Assembly: GCF_030996345.1 (NCBI RefSeq)
Contig: NZ_CP118747.1
Location: forward strand, 481,501-545,500
DNA length: 64,000 bases
Origin: Acidithiobacillus sp. AMEEHan
GTDB lineage: Bacteria > Pseudomonadota > Gammaproteobacteria > Acidithiobacillales > Acidithiobacillaceae
Direction of reading: 5' to 3'
Part shown: positions 18,649 through 30,202 of the stretch, piece after piece
Layout: the number at the start of each line of letters is the position of its first letter
Numbering within the stretch: the stretch's first letter is position 1
Translations under genes and position numbers: made by a program
The notes under the pieces: model-generated
The model's database searches: none
Told to the model about the DNA's origin: nothing
What the model saw: the letters and a program-made list of their open reading frames with translations, nothing else

Positions 18649-18960
18649 ATGTACGCAGTAGTCGAGAATGGCGGTAAGCAGTATCGAGTGGCAGTAGGTG
18701 ACAAGCTGCGCCTGGAGAAGATGGAAGCCGAGGCTGGCAGCGAGCTGGTTCTCGACCGTGTACTGCTGCTCGGCGAAGGCGAAGAAGTCCAGGTGGGACA
18801 GCCGCTCGTCGCCGGTGCCAGTGTCAAGGTTACGGTGCTGAGCCAAGGTCGCGCCGACAAGATCCACATCTTCAAGATGCGTCGTCGCAAGCATTTCCGG
18901 AAACGGCAAGGTCATCGTCAGTACTACACCGAAGTCCGCATCTCCAGCATCGACGCCTAA
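18649..18960 (+). CDS. rplU: 50S ribosomal protein bL21
   Basis: The 103-residue protein ([14 protein letters not shown] start, [20 protein letters not shown] near the end) has the family length. GGTGGAGGT lies before ATG 18649; an upstream in-frame ATG at 18634 lacks a binding site and lengthens the protein beyond the family. It precedes rpmA and obgE in the standard order. Confidence 0.97.
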   Translation: MYAVVENGGKQYRVAVGDKLRLEKMEAEAGSELVLDRVLLLGEGEEVQVGQPLVAGASVKVTVLSQGRADKIHIFKMRRRKHFRKRQGHRQYYTEVRISSIDA

Positions 18961-18977
18961 CCCAGGAGCAAACGAAT

Positions 18978-19235
18978 ATGGCACACAAGAAAGCAGGCGG
19001 TTCCTCGCGTAACGGGCGCGACTCCGAATCCAAGCGTCTGGGCGTCAAACGTTATGGCGGACAGGCGGTCATCGCTGGCAACATCATCATCCGCCAGCGG
19101 GGTACGCAGTATCACCCTGGTGCTAACGTCGGCATCGGCAAGGATCATACCCTCTTCGCCCTGAGCGATGGTGTGGTACATTTCGAACGCAAAGGTCCGC
19201 GTCAGGTGCGCACCGTAAGCGTCATCAACGGCTGA
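18978..19235 (+). CDS. rpmA: 50S ribosomal protein bL27
   Basis: The 85-residue protein starts [19 protein letters not shown] and contains [18 protein letters not shown], both bL27 signatures. CAGGAG precedes ATG 18978. Its N-terminal tail reaches the peptidyl-transferase centre. A strong terminator follows the stop. Confidence 0.97.
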   Translation: MAHKKAGGSSRNGRDSESKRLGVKRYGGQAVIAGNIIIRQRGTQYHPGANVGIGKDHTLFALSDGVVHFERKGPRQVRTVSVING

Positions 19236-19241
19236 GTATAG

Positions 19242-21535
<2,294 letters not shown>

Positions 21536-21540
21536 CGGTT

Positions 21541-22497
21541 CTAGATGTGCCCCTCCGGGGCAAGCACGCAGGGTTGCTCGCTGTCGCCGGTTTCCACCTG
21601 CAGGGTGGGATGGTGAATCTGGAAATGCTCAGCTAGCTCTTCGGCAAGCTCGTGCAGAAAATCGTCACCTCTTGGTCCGTCTGGCATCAACAGATGAGCC
21701 GTCAGGGCGTTTTCACTTGTGCTCATGGCCCAGATGTGCAGATCGTGCACCTCCTGCACGCCCGGCCGGGCAAGGAGAAAATGCCGCACGGCCAGCGGAT
21801 CGATCCCTTTGGGTACGGCATTGAGGGCAAGACCAATCGACTCCTGCAGCACGCCCCAGGTAAACCAAACAATGAAGGCACTGACCAGAATACTCGCGGC
21901 GGCATCGAGCCAGACCCAGCCGGTAAACAGAATGACGATTCCCGTGCCTACCACCCCGAGCGATAGTGTGGCATCCCCCGCCATATGCAGGAAGGCGGCG
22001 CGCAGATTGAGATCCTCTTTTTGCCCGGCGACGAACAGGAGAGCCGTCGCGGTGTTGATGAGCACACCGACCGCTGCCACGATGATGATATCCCAGGCTG
22101 CGACTGGCGCCGGATGCAATAAACGCAGGATGGCTTCCCAGATGATGCCACCGGTGACCAGGAGCAGAAGCACCGAGTTGCCCAAGGCGGAGAGGATCGA
22201 GGCGCCACGCAGACCGTAGGTGAAGCGCAGTGAAGGAGAACGCTGCGCCAGCTTACTCCCCCCCCAGGCCAGCAGCAGGCCAAAGACATCCGCAAAGTTG
22301 TGTCCCGCGTCTGCCAACAAGGCTAAGGAGTCTCCCAGAATGCCAAACGCGATTTCCACCAAAACGAAAGCGACGTTCAGAGCGATGCCAATAGCGAAGG
22401 CCCGCCCAAAATTTGCTGGCACATGGTGCTGGTGGCCATGGTGACCATGCCCGTGCAATTGCTCGTGATGCTCCAAATCTCCCGCCACGTGCTGCAT
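21541..22497 (-). CDS. Cation diffusion facilitator (CzcD/ZitB type) metal exporter
   Basis: The 318-residue protein starts at ATG 22497, set by GGGAGGGGAA just upstream. A His-rich N terminus (HGHGHHGHQHH) precedes six membrane helices. Metal-site helices contain ALLADAGHNFADV (HxxxD) and AAFLHMAGDATLSLG (HxxxD). A cytosolic ferredoxin-like domain follows (VQEVHDLHIWAMS). This pattern suits zinc or cadmium/cobalt export. The stop is close to that of proB (convergent) and the start is divergent from htpX. Confidence 0.9.
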   Translation of the reverse strand: MQHVAGDLEHHEQLHGHGHHGHQHHVPANFGRAFAIGIALNVAFVLVEIAFGILGDSLALLADAGHNFADVFGLLLAWGGSKLAQRSPSLRFTYGLRGASILSALGNSVLLLLVTGGIIWEAILRLLHPAPVAAWDIIIVAAVGVLINTATALLFVAGQKEDLNLRAAFLHMAGDATLSLGVVGTGIVILFTGWVWLDAAASILVSAFIVWFTWGVLQESIGLALNAVPKGIDPLAVRHFLLARPGVQEVHDLHIWAMSTSENALTAHLLMPDGPRGDDFLHELAEELAEHFQIHHPTLQVETGDSEQPCVLAPEGHI

Positions 22498-22608
22498 TTC
22501 CCCTCCCAGAGATGTAATTGTCGTAGTGTACGCATCGCTGCAGACGCTTGCAATCCCGGCGCAGAGCTGCATTAATACGACTAGAGCGTCTGCGCACGGA
22601 GTCAAACC

Positions 22609-23487
22609 ATGAAGCGCATCATACTTTTCCTGGCAACCAATCTAGCCATCCTGCTGGTGCTCAGCATTTCCTGGACCATTCTGTCGCAGCTCTTCGGCTT
22701 TGATCAGGCCAGCGCGGGAATCCACTTACCGACTCTGCTGGTTTTTTCTTTGCTTTTTGGGTTTGGTGGTGCGTTCATTTCCCTATTGATGTCGAAGTGG
22801 GTAGCCAAGCGCAGCGTCGGTGCCGAAGTCATCCAACAGCCAAGCAATCCCACGGAACATTGGCTATTGCAAACCGTGCAGCGCCACGCGACTGCCGCCG
22901 GAATTGGCATGCCGGAGGTCGCGATCTATCCCTCGCCCGAGATCAACGCCTTTGCCACCGGCGCCAGTCGCAATCACGCCCTGGTTGCCGTCAGTACCGG
23001 CCTGTTGCAGCAGATGAACGCCGATGAGGCGGAAGCCGTGCTCGGACATGAAATCGGTCACATCGCCAATGGCGACATGGTCACGCTCACCCTGATTCAG
23101 GGCGTGGTCAACACGTTCGTCCTCTTTTTCGCCCGCATCATCGGCAATTTGGTGGACCGCGTCGTGTTTCGCAATGACGAGGGCAGTGGGCCCGCCTATT
23201 GGATTACCACCATCGTGGCCGAGATGGTTCTTGGTCTGCTGGCCAGCAGCATAGTTCTATGGTTTTCCCGCCAGCGGGAATTTCGTGCCGATGCCGCCGG
23301 CGCCCGCTTTGCCGGACGCAACAAAATGATCGCGGCCTTGGAACGCCTGCGTGCGTCCCACGAAGAAAGTCATCTACCCAAGGCCTTGACCGCCTTCGGC
23401 ATTCTCGGACATGGCAGCATCTCGCGCCTGTTCATGAGCCATCCTCCGCTCGAGGAGCGCATCGCTGCCCTGCGGCAGCAGAGCTAG
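22609..23487 (+). CDS. htpX: Membrane metalloprotease HtpX
   Basis: The 292-residue protein has two N-terminal membrane helices, the zinc motif [13 protein letters not shown] (HExxH), two further hydrophobic segments and the third zinc ligand in [15 protein letters not shown]. The ending [17 protein letters not shown] is typical of HtpX. It cleaves misfolded inner-membrane proteins in partnership with FtsH (family knowledge). A second M48 peptidase lies at 52,582. Confidence 0.93.
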   Translation: MKRIILFLATNLAILLVLSISWTILSQLFGFDQASAGIHLPTLLVFSLLFGFGGAFISLLMSKWVAKRSVGAEVIQQPSNPTEHWLLQTVQRHATAAGIGMPEVAIYPSPEINAFATGASRNHALVAVSTGLLQQMNADEAEAVLGHEIGHIANGDMVTLTLIQGVVNTFVLFFARIIGNLVDRVVFRNDEGSGPAYWITTIVAEMVLGLLASSIVLWFSRQREFRADAAGARFAGRNKMIAALERLRASHEESHLPKALTAFGILGHGSISRLFMSHPPLEERIAALRQQS

Positions 23488-23514
23488 GGAAGGGACGTTA
23501 CCAGAAGCGGGCCT

Positions 23515-23958
23515 TCAGCTTCCCTGCCCTTCCAGGGAACAGACGCCATTTTCCTGCATGCCCTTGCAGGTACCATAGAGGGAAAGACTGTGATCGGTGA
23601 TATGAAAGCCCCGCTCGGCAGCGATCTGCAACTGGCGGTTCTCCAGTGTTTGATCAAAAAATTCGAGGACTTTGCCGCAGGCGGTGCAGACCATGTGGTC
23701 ATGATGGCCACTTTCATTGAGCTCGAAGACGGCGCGGTCGCCTTCGAAATGGTGGCGACGTACCAGGCCCGCCATTTCGAACTGCGTCATGACGCGGTAG
23801 ACAGTTGCCAAGCCTACCTCTTCTCCGGCGTCGAGCAGCTGTCGGTAGACCTCTTCTGCCGTCAGGTGCCGCGTCTCGCTGGCCTCGAGAATTTGCAGGA
23901 TCCGCAGGCGCGGTAGGGTGGCCTTCAGACCAGCCCGTTTCAGTTCTTCACTATTCAT
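23515..23958 (-). CDS. fur: Ferric uptake regulator Fur
   Basis: The 147-residue protein starts at ATG 23958 (MNSEELKRAGLKATLPRL). The winged-helix part contains HLTAEEVYRQLLD and VGLATVYRVMTQFE. The metal/dimer part contains FELNESGHHDHMVCTACGKV. It represses iron-uptake genes when iron-bound. The divergent gap to bamE (67 bases) is the standard fur-bamE arrangement. No clear Fur box was seen in that gap. Confidence 0.93.
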   Translation of the reverse strand: MNSEELKRAGLKATLPRLRILQILEASETRHLTAEEVYRQLLDAGEEVGLATVYRVMTQFEMAGLVRRHHFEGDRAVFELNESGHHDHMVCTACGKVLEFFDQTLENRQLQIAAERGFHITDHSLSLYGTCKGMQENGVCSLEGQGS

Positions 23959-24025
23959 CCGATCCAATGGCAAGTGGCGCGTTCTTTTAGTAGCATAGTG
24001 GCACCGTACGCCCAAGACAAGGATC

Positions 24026-24355
24026 ATGCGCACATTCTCTTTTCTCGCGAGCACCCTCCTTCTCTGCACCGCCCTGAGCGCCTGCAGCATCTATCGCGTC
24101 AACGTGCAGCAAGGTAATGTCGTCAGTCAGAAAGAACTGGCGCAAATCCACAAAGGCATGGACAAGGCCGAGGTCAGCGCAGTGCTGGGTGCGCCTTTGT
24201 TGCAGGACCCCTGGAATTCCGATGAATGGGTTTACAGCTACAGTGACAAACCGGCCTATGGCAGTACCACGGTGCGCAACATCATCCTGCATTTCACCCG
24301 AAACGGCAGCTTACAAAGCATCAGCGGCGACGTGAAGGCTCTGGCAAGCAAATAA
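24026..24355 (+). CDS. bamE: Outer membrane assembly lipoprotein BamE
   Basis: The 109-residue protein has a signal peptide with lipobox LSAC and the SmpA/OmlA fold: VQQGNVVSQKELAQIHKGM, VLGAPLLQDPWNSDEWVYSY and a closing strand. It belongs to the BAM complex. It is divergent from fur, as in many proteobacteria. Confidence 0.9.
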   Translation: MRTFSFLASTLLLCTALSACSIYRVNVQQGNVVSQKELAQIHKGMDKAEVSAVLGAPLLQDPWNSDEWVYSYSDKPAYGSTTVRNIILHFTRNGSLQSISGDVKALASK

Positions 24356-24367
24356 AACGCAAAACGC

Positions 24368-24823
24368 TCAGCCGGAATTTTTTGCCAGACGCTGGTTACC
24401 ATAGACCTGCCGTGCCCGCTGTCCGAAGCGCTGCACCATGGTTTCCGCTGCTTGCTTGAAGATCGGTTCCAGGAACGCGCCGATTAGGCGGCTGGCAAAT
24501 TCAAAGCGCATGTCCAGAGTCACTCGCGTGCCACCTTCCACGGGCTCCAGCTGCCAAAGTCCTTCCAAGAAGCGAAAGGGGCCATCGACCAGACGCACCT
24601 CGGCCAGTTTCGGACGCTGGTAGCGGTTGCGCGTGGAAAAGGCTTTTCCGAAGGAATTGTGGGCGATGCGGATCTCGGCAACCACTTCATCGCCACGATC
24701 CTGCAGGATACGGGTGGCGCCACACCAGGGCAGGAATTGCGGATAACTGCGGATATCTTCGACCAGGGCAAAGATCTCTTCGGCGCTGTAGGGTAACACC
24801 GCCGTCTTGCGGATATGGTGCAT
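24368..24823 (-). CDS. ratA: RatA/COQ10-type START-like protein
   Basis: The 151-residue protein starts at ATG 24823 behind CGAGGAG. The family pattern is clear: TAVLPYSAEEIFALVEDIRSYPQFLPWC, EVVAEIRIAHNSFGKAFSTRN and the helical ending LEPIFKQAAETMVQRFGQRA. Members are annotated as ribosome-association toxin RatA or as COQ10-like ubiquinone-binding proteins; the second role seems equally likely here. It usually neighbours smpB; here a PLD-family gene lies between them on the ratA strand. Confidence 0.85.
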   Translation of the reverse strand: MHHIRKTAVLPYSAEEIFALVEDIRSYPQFLPWCGATRILQDRGDEVVAEIRIAHNSFGKAFSTRNRYQRPKLAEVRLVDGPFRFLEGLWQLEPVEGGTRVTLDMRFEFASRLIGAFLEPIFKQAAETMVQRFGQRARQVYGNQRLAKNSG

Positions 24824-24836
24824 CAAGCTCCTCGAC

Positions 24837-25979
24837 TCAGTAGCGACGCGAGCCCAACGCCCGCGCCTGAATGCGACGATCGATCTGGGCCAGCAGCCAC
24901 TCCAGCAGCCGTCGCCAAATGGACCGGCGTTGCCAGTGCTCCGCAGAAATCTCCTGAGAGCGAGCAAATTCGCGCAGAAACAGGGTGCGCAGCAGAGCCA
25001 GGGGAGGCAGACCTTTTACTTCGAGATTGAGCTCGCGGTTGAACCAGAGGCTCAGAAAATCGAGGTTGGCCGAACCGACCGCGCCCCACTGACCATCCAC
25101 CAAAACATATTTGGCATGCAGGAAACTTTCCTGATACTCGTACACCCGCACACGATGTCGCAACAGCTTTTGATAATACGCCTGAATGCCCAGGCGCAAA
25201 AGGGGATGATCCGTCACTCGGCCCGCCAGCAGCACGCGTACATCCACGCCGCGACGCACGGCGCCATACAGGGCCGAGAGAACGATGGGATCGGGATTGA
25301 AGTAGGGGGTAGCGATCCACAGACTCTCCCGCGCCGAGCGGAAAGCGGCGAGATAGCGGCGGCGAATCGTATAGCGATCCGGTGGCGAACCCGCCAGCAG
25401 GCGCACTATGGCATCGGTGCTCCGATCGATGGATCCGTCGGGAAAGGCGCGCAATTCCTTGTGCGACAGCGGGCGGTTTTTCAGAAACAGGCGGCGGACC
25501 AGAGGCACGATCGGCCCGCGACAGGCAAAGAGTGTATCACGGTAGGGAAGCTGCCCCGGATCGCCACGCAGCCAAGCATCGGCAAGGGCAACGCCGCCCA
25601 CCGCCAACCATTGTTGGTCGATGAGCACGATGCGCCGATGGCTGCGGCGCAGGCTCCTCTCCCAACCGCGCCAGGCAAGGCGGTGATACCACTCGAAAGT
25701 GCCACCAGCGGCACGCAACTTCTGAATCCAGCGGTCGGGGAATCCACGACTACCCACCGCATCGAGACGCAGGTGCACCAATACACCGTCACGCGCCTTC
25801 GCGCAGAGGATGTCGAAAATTTCTTCCGGCCAATTGCCCGCTTGAAAAATATAGTTCTCGAACAGAATTTCCTGCTCCGCAGCACGTAGCTTTTCCACCA
25901 GATGGCGCGCAATGACTGGCATCTCCGTCAGCAGTGTCCAGTCCATAGCGGGTAGCCAGGCCGGATTACGCCGCGCCAT
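24837..25979 (-). CDS. Phospholipase D-family protein, cardiolipin synthase-like
   Basis: The 380-residue protein has two PLD domains. The second HKD motif is intact (LHAKYVLVDGQWGAVGSANLD). The first reads SHRRIVLIDQQWLAVGG, with Arg where Lys is normal. Segments such as LRLDAVGSRGFP and FNPDPIVLSAL fit ClsB-like enzymes that make cardiolipin or related lipids. A C-terminal basic amphipathic part follows. It lies 13 bases upstream of ratA. No strong N-terminal membrane helices are seen, unlike ClsA. Confidence 0.8.
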   Translation of the reverse strand: MARRNPAWLPAMDWTLLTEMPVIARHLVEKLRAAEQEILFENYIFQAGNWPEEIFDILCAKARDGVLVHLRLDAVGSRGFPDRWIQKLRAAGGTFEWYHRLAWRGWERSLRRSHRRIVLIDQQWLAVGGVALADAWLRGDPGQLPYRDTLFACRGPIVPLVRRLFLKNRPLSHKELRAFPDGSIDRSTDAIVRLLAGSPPDRYTIRRRYLAAFRSARESLWIATPYFNPDPIVLSALYGAVRRGVDVRVLLAGRVTDHPLLRLGIQAYYQKLLRHRVRVYEYQESFLHAKYVLVDGQWGAVGSANLDFLSLWFNRELNLEVKGLPPLALLRTLFLREFARSQEISAEHWQRRSIWRRLLEWLLAQIDRRIQARALGSRRY

Positions 25980-26138
25980 CTTTGCCCTTCACCATTTTCG
26001 CCATTGCTCAACCTTGCGCCGGATCTTCCTGCCGGCAGTCTACCCCAGGCACCATATCGGGACTATGGCGCCCCGCACCTTGTGCGCCGCGTCGCGCTTT
26101 GCGCTAAGATCGCGCTCTGATCCACAGCTTGGGATGTC

Positions 26139-26603
26139 ATGAGCAGCAGCACCATTGCCCTCAATCGTGAGGCGAGACACGAATACTTCATCGAGGAGCG
26201 CTTCGAGGCCGGTATCGCCCTTGAAGGGTGGGAAGTGAAGTCCCTGCGGGCCGGACGCCTGCAGCTCAAGGACAGCTATGTGGTGATGAAAAATGGAGAG
26301 CTCTGGCTGCTGGGCGCGCACATCAGCCCCCTACCCACTGCCAGCACCCACATCCAACCAGACCCGACCCGTACCCGCAAACTGTTGATGCATCGCCAGG
26401 AAATCAATCGCCTGATTGGTGCCGTCGAGCGCAAGGGCTTTACCATCGTCCCCCTGGCGATGTACTGGAAGCAGGGGCGCGCCAAGGCCGAGATCGCCCT
26501 GGTCAAGGGGAAGCAGGCGCACGACAAGCGTGCCACGCTCAAAGAACGCGAGTGGCAACGGGACAAGGCGCGCATTCTGAAAGGTGGCGCACGCGATGGC
26601 TAA
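26139..26603 (+). CDS. smpB: SsrA-binding protein SmpB
   Basis: The 154-residue protein contains [38 protein letters not shown] and a C-terminal tail [18 protein letters not shown]. It brings tmRNA to stalled ribosomes. The tmRNA gene is not in the window. The end overlaps the next gene by eight bases. Confidence 0.96.
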   Translation: MSSSTIALNREARHEYFIEERFEAGIALEGWEVKSLRAGRLQLKDSYVVMKNGELWLLGAHISPLPTASTHIQPDPTRTRKLLMHRQEINRLIGAVERKGFTIVPLAMYWKQGRAKAEIALVKGKQAHDKRATLKEREWQRDKARILKGGARDG

Positions 26604-28251
26604 GGCGCAGGAGACCGGCGAGCACCATCTTCTCCATGCCCTCTTGCTCTTCGTCTTTGCCCTCTGGCTCTTTGCTTTTCATACCGGCGACGCGAGTCTT
26701 TGGGACATCGACGAGCCGAACAACGCCCAGTGCCTGAAGGAAATGATCGCCCACAACAATTACGTGGTGCCGACTTTCAATGGTCAGTTGCGACCGGACA
26801 AACCCATTCTCAATTATTGGTTGATGGACCTGGGAGTACGCGCCCTGGGCATGAACAGTTGGGGCCTGCGCATCGGTTCGGTTCTCATGGGCGCGCTCTT
26901 GGTACTGTATCTGACGCTGGCGCTGCGGCGCCTGCTTGGGGCGCGTGCGGCCTTGCTCGGCGGCCTGTTTACCGCCACTGCATTGCACAGTCAGATCATC
27001 TTCCGCGCCGCCGTCCCCGACCCCCTGGTCATCCTGTTTACTACCGTCGCTCTCCTGGCCTATCTGCGCGGCTACATGTACCCGGAGGAGCGGCGCTGGC
27101 AATATCTTCTTTCCTATGCCGCCATGGCCTTGGGCACCCTCACGGAGGGGCCGATCTTTTTCCTGTTGCCTGGCCTGATCATCGTCGTCTTCCTGCTGCT
27201 GCGTCGCGATCTTCCGCATCTTTGGCGCGAAGGGCAATTACGCTGGGGCCTGTCGATCTTTTTGCTGCTCTGTTTGCCCTGGTATGTTGCCGTTGGCCTC
27301 GCGACTCACTGGCGTTGGGATCTGCTCTTCATTGCCCAACAGAATGTGGACCGCTACACCGGCGCCATGCAGGGACACCAAGGGCCTATTGTCTATTACC
27401 TCGTTACGACCTTTCTCGGCCTGCTACCCTGGTCGGTATTTTTCCCCCAGATGTTTGCCACCTTGTGGCTGCAACGGAAAGAGTATTTCCGTTCGCGCCC
27501 GGATCTGCTCTTTTTGGGCCTCTGGGCGGGGATCTGGATCGCTTTTTTCAGTCTGGGTGCGACCAAGTTGCCCAATTATGTATGGGAGGCCTATCCGCCT
27601 CTACTCGCCCTCCTCGCCTGGCGCATGGACCTTGCCTTGAGTGGTGTACACGCCTTTTGCGGACGTGGCGTCATCGCCTCGTTGTTGGGTCTGGCGGCGG
27701 TCGGCGGCATCCTGCTCGGGCTGGGTGCCACCCTGGTACCCCAGAGCTTGCCGCCCTTGGGATCGGTCGCCTACCTGGGCCTGCCCTATCTAATTGCCGC
27801 CCTGGTCGGCCTATATTTTGTCTATCGCCAGCAATTCCTGGGCGTGATCGGCAGCTTGGGAGTGGGGGCCGTTGCCCTAGCCTTCTGTATGATTCTGCTG
27901 CTCATGCCGGCCCTCGATCGCCTCAAGCCCTCGGTGCTCATGGGCGAGATGGTGCGCAGTATGGAAGGAGAGCGGCCCTACGCCATCGCCACCTGGCAGT
28001 GGTGGGATCCGAGTTTCCTGTTTTACGCCGGTCGCGGGGCCATGACCGCGACGCAGATCCAACAGCCCCGACAACAAATCCCGGAAATCTTGCGCTCCAG
28101 CCACGGGCCTCTGTTTCTGGTCCTGCCGCAAAAAGATATCGATGCGTTGCGCCAGCAACTGGATACTGGGGAATCGGCAAAAGTCCTCTATACTGGCTAT
28201 GAGATGTACAGCCGACAAAATATTTCTTTGGTGCGTATCGATGCGAAATAG
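26596..28251 (+). CDS. ArnT/PMT-family membrane glycosyltransferase (GT83/GT39-like)
   Basis: The 551-residue protein starts at ATG 26596 with AAAGGTGG upstream; a GTG 12 bases earlier is less well placed. The first periplasmic loop [15 protein letters not shown] has the acidic pair typical of polyprenyl-phosphate-dependent transferases, followed by DKPILNYWL. About eleven hydrophobic segments follow, and a short periplasmic C-terminal domain. ArnT-type enzymes add sugars such as aminoarabinose to lipid A; a different acceptor is possible. It overlaps smpB upstream and the Dsb-like gene downstream (11 bases), so these form one transcript. Confidence 0.78.
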   Translation: MAKAQETGEHHLLHALLLFVFALWLFAFHTGDASLWDIDEPNNAQCLKEMIAHNNYVVPTFNGQLRPDKPILNYWLMDLGVRALGMNSWGLRIGSVLMGALLVLYLTLALRRLLGARAALLGGLFTATALHSQIIFRAAVPDPLVILFTTVALLAYLRGYMYPEERRWQYLLSYAAMALGTLTEGPIFFLLPGLIIVVFLLLRRDLPHLWREGQLRWGLSIFLLLCLPWYVAVGLATHWRWDLLFIAQQNVDRYTGAMQGHQGPIVYYLVTTFLGLLPWSVFFPQMFATLWLQRKEYFRSRPDLLFLGLWAGIWIAFFSLGATKLPNYVWEAYPPLLALLAWRMDLALSGVHAFCGRGVIASLLGLAAVGGILLGLGATLVPQSLPPLGSVAYLGLPYLIAALVGLYFVYRQQFLGVIGSLGVGAVALAFCMILLLMPALDRLKPSVLMGEMVRSMEGERPYAIATWQWWDPSFLFYAGRGAMTATQIQQPRQQIPEILRSSHGPLFLVLPQKDIDALRQQLDTGESAKVLYTGYEMYSRQNISLVRIDAK

Positions 28252-28864
28252 ATTCTTGCTCGCCTTCCTGCTGCTCCTCGGCAGCCTGGTGATGTTTCCC
28301 TCGCAACCCGTACGAGCGCAAGACGCCGCGCCCCAGGCCGCAGATCACGATCTGCAATTCTGGGAAGCCCTCGGCCACTCCTACTATGTGCAGGAAGGAA
28401 CCCGAGGTCCGTTGGTCTACCTATTTCTGGAACCTGACTGTCCCTACTGTCATGTGCTCTATGACTGGCTGCAAAATCCCGTCAGCACGGGCAAGCTCCG
28501 CCTACGCGTCATCATCATTGGTTTCCCGAACTCCCCTTCCAGCATGGGCAAAGCAGCGGCGATTCTCGGCGCCAAAGACCCCGTGCAGGCGCTCAAGGAA
28601 AACGAGAAGGGCTTTGCCATCCGCGATGGTGCGCCAGAGGGCGGCATTGCGCCAGCAAGCGCCGCACTGTCTCAGAAGCAGCTCGGCAAACTGCAGCGCA
28701 ACTTTGCCTTTCTAGCGGGCAAGGAGTCCCTGCTCGATCCGCAGGGTGTGCAGCAGTCGGGGGTAAGCACGCCGATGCTGGTGTATCGCAGTGGCAAGCA
28801 GGTACAGTACGTCCTCGGGCTCCCTGACCATCAGCAATGGCAGCAGATCATCCACGGTTCTTGA
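28241..28864 (+). CDS. Periplasmic thioredoxin-fold disulfide protein, DsbG/DsbC-like
   Basis: The 207-residue protein starts at ATG 28241 inside the end of the glycosyltransferase gene. It has a signal peptide (LLAFLLLLGSLVMFPSQPVRA), the active site EPDCPYCHVLYDWL (Cys67 and Cys70) and a cis-Pro loop GVSTPMLVY. There is no obvious N-terminal dimerisation domain of full length, so it is shorter than DsbC or DsbG of E. coli. It is followed by dsbB. An isomerase or reductase role in the periplasm is inferred. Confidence 0.82.
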   Translation: MRNRFLLAFLLLLGSLVMFPSQPVRAQDAAPQAADHDLQFWEALGHSYYVQEGTRGPLVYLFLEPDCPYCHVLYDWLQNPVSTGKLRLRVIIIGFPNSPSSMGKAAAILGAKDPVQALKENEKGFAIRDGAPEGGIAPASAALSQKQLGKLQRNFAFLAGKESLLDPQGVQQSGVSTPMLVYRSGKQVQYVLGLPDHQQWQQIIHGS

Positions 28865-29346
28865 GCCCGATACTGGCCATCCTGGCGCTACTCGCTGGCC
28901 TGGCCGCCCTGGGCACGGTGCTGTACCTGCAATTCGTCGGTGCCATCCAGCCCTGCAGTCTCTGCATTTATCAGCGGGTGGCGGATCTGGCGATGCTTTC
29001 GGCGATCGGCATCGGCTTTTTTGTCGGACGGCGCTGGCTCTGGTCTCTGGCTGCCTTGGCGGCACTGACCGGGGCAGCACTGGCGGGATGGCAGTGGCAT
29101 CTGGCGCATGCGGCGACGCGCAAGGTTCAGGCCTGCGCGGCAGTTCAATTACTGTCGCAAGAAAATTTCTCATCCGGGAGCTTTGCCGGAAACTTGGCAA
29201 GCGCCCTGGCCGGGCACGGCTCCTGTGCAATTGCGGGACAGCAGCGATTCTGGGGCCTGCCGATCACCCATTGGAGTGTTGCCGTCTTTCTGCTCTGTGC
29301 GCTGTGGCTGCTCCTGGCGATTTTCTTCAGTACCCGGCGACCTTGA
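28837..29346 (+). CDS. dsbB: Disulfide bond formation protein B
   Basis: The 169-residue protein (from ATG 28837; TTG 28861 overlapping the upstream stop is an alternative) has four hydrophobic helices. It carries both redox pairs: QPCSLCIYQR (Cys40 and Cys43, facing quinone) and QAC (Cys100) with GSC (Cys130) in the second periplasmic loop. DsbB passes electrons from DsbA to quinone. The partner here could be the DsbG-like protein or a DsbA elsewhere. The 3' end overlaps the convergent fructosamine-kinase gene by 20 bases. Confidence 0.9.
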   Translation: MAADHPRFLSPILAILALLAGLAALGTVLYLQFVGAIQPCSLCIYQRVADLAMLSAIGIGFFVGRRWLWSLAALAALTGAALAGWQWHLAHAATRKVQACAAVQLLSQENFSSGSFAGNLASALAGHGSCAIAGQQRFWGLPITHWSVAVFLLCALWLLLAIFFSTRRP

Positions 29347-30199
29347 GGGCATCCCGGGCGGCTACCTGAGCCTGTCCCGCGTAGGAACGGCCAAAGAGCA
29401 ACCAGTGATTGAGCAGGTGATACAGTTGGTAGAGGGGACGCCGAGTGGCATAGGCCTCGGCGTGGAAGGCCGGCGCTGCCAATTCTTGATAACTCTGCCA
29501 AAACGATGCTGGCGGCTGGGCGAACAGTTCCAGCATGGCAAGATCCATTTCTCGATCACAGACCGCTACCGCAGGATCAAAGAGCCAGACACCTCCTTCG
29601 GTCCCCGCGCCCCAATTACCGGACCACAGATCGCCGTGGGTGAGGGAGCCCTGTGGGGCATGATCGCGCAGGATCTCGGGCAGGGCCGCCAAAAGATCCG
29701 CGAACAGCTTGGCCTCGTCCCGCTCCAGGTCGATCTGCCCGAGGAGAAACTGCAGACGCTGCTCCCGAAAAAAGCTCAGCCAGTCTGCCGGGCTACTCCC
29801 ACCCGTCTGTCGATTCCGCTGCCGGGTAGCGCCGAGAAAATTGTCATGCGGCCAACCAAACTGCGGCCAGGCCGGGCCATGCAGAGCGGCCAGAACGCTG
29901 CCCAGCGCAGCCCAGGCAGCATCGTCCTTGCGCGCAAAGCTCAGCAGCTGCAAGGCAAGGATTGTGTCGCCTGCCGCCTCCCAGAGTCCATAGACGCGGG
30001 GCACCGGCACACCCGCTGCCTGCAGGGCGCGCAAGCCGTCGGCTTCGGCTTCTACTTGGGCCTGCTCCTTACCGACCTTGAGGAACAGGGATTGATCCGC
30101 CCTATGGGCGCGATATATGCGAAAAAAATCGCTGGCGCCACTGGCTTCCACCTGCCAGTCGCCGCCCATCTCCCGCTCCAGCAGTCGCGCCAGATCCAT
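29327..30199 (-). CDS. Fructosamine/ketosamine 3-kinase family protein
   Basis: The 290-residue protein has the kinase fold of PF03881: FLKVGKE (Lys), EADGLRALQAAGVPVPRVYG, GWPHDNFLGATRQRN, SLTHGDLWSGNWG (catalytic Asp) and FDPAVAVCDREMDLAMLELF. The family phosphorylates ketosamines so glycated proteins are repaired. The start lies three bases after the purK stop, so it is cotranscribed with purE and purK. Confidence 0.88.
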   Translation of the reverse strand: MDLARLLEREMGGDWQVEASGASDFFRIYRAHRADQSLFLKVGKEQAQVEAEADGLRALQAAGVPVPRVYGLWEAAGDTILALQLLSFARKDDAAWAALGSVLAALHGPAWPQFGWPHDNFLGATRQRNRQTGGSSPADWLSFFREQRLQFLLGQIDLERDEAKLFADLLAALPEILRDHAPQGSLTHGDLWSGNWGAGTEGGVWLFDPAVAVCDREMDLAMLELFAQPPASFWQSYQELAAPAFHAEAYATRRPLYQLYHLLNHWLLFGRSYAGQAQVAARDALKVAGY

Positions 30200-30202
30200 A
30201 GC

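Noticed and set aside
23959-24025. Fur box in the fur-bamE gap
   Set aside because: No convincing match to the 19-base Fur palindrome was found by eye.
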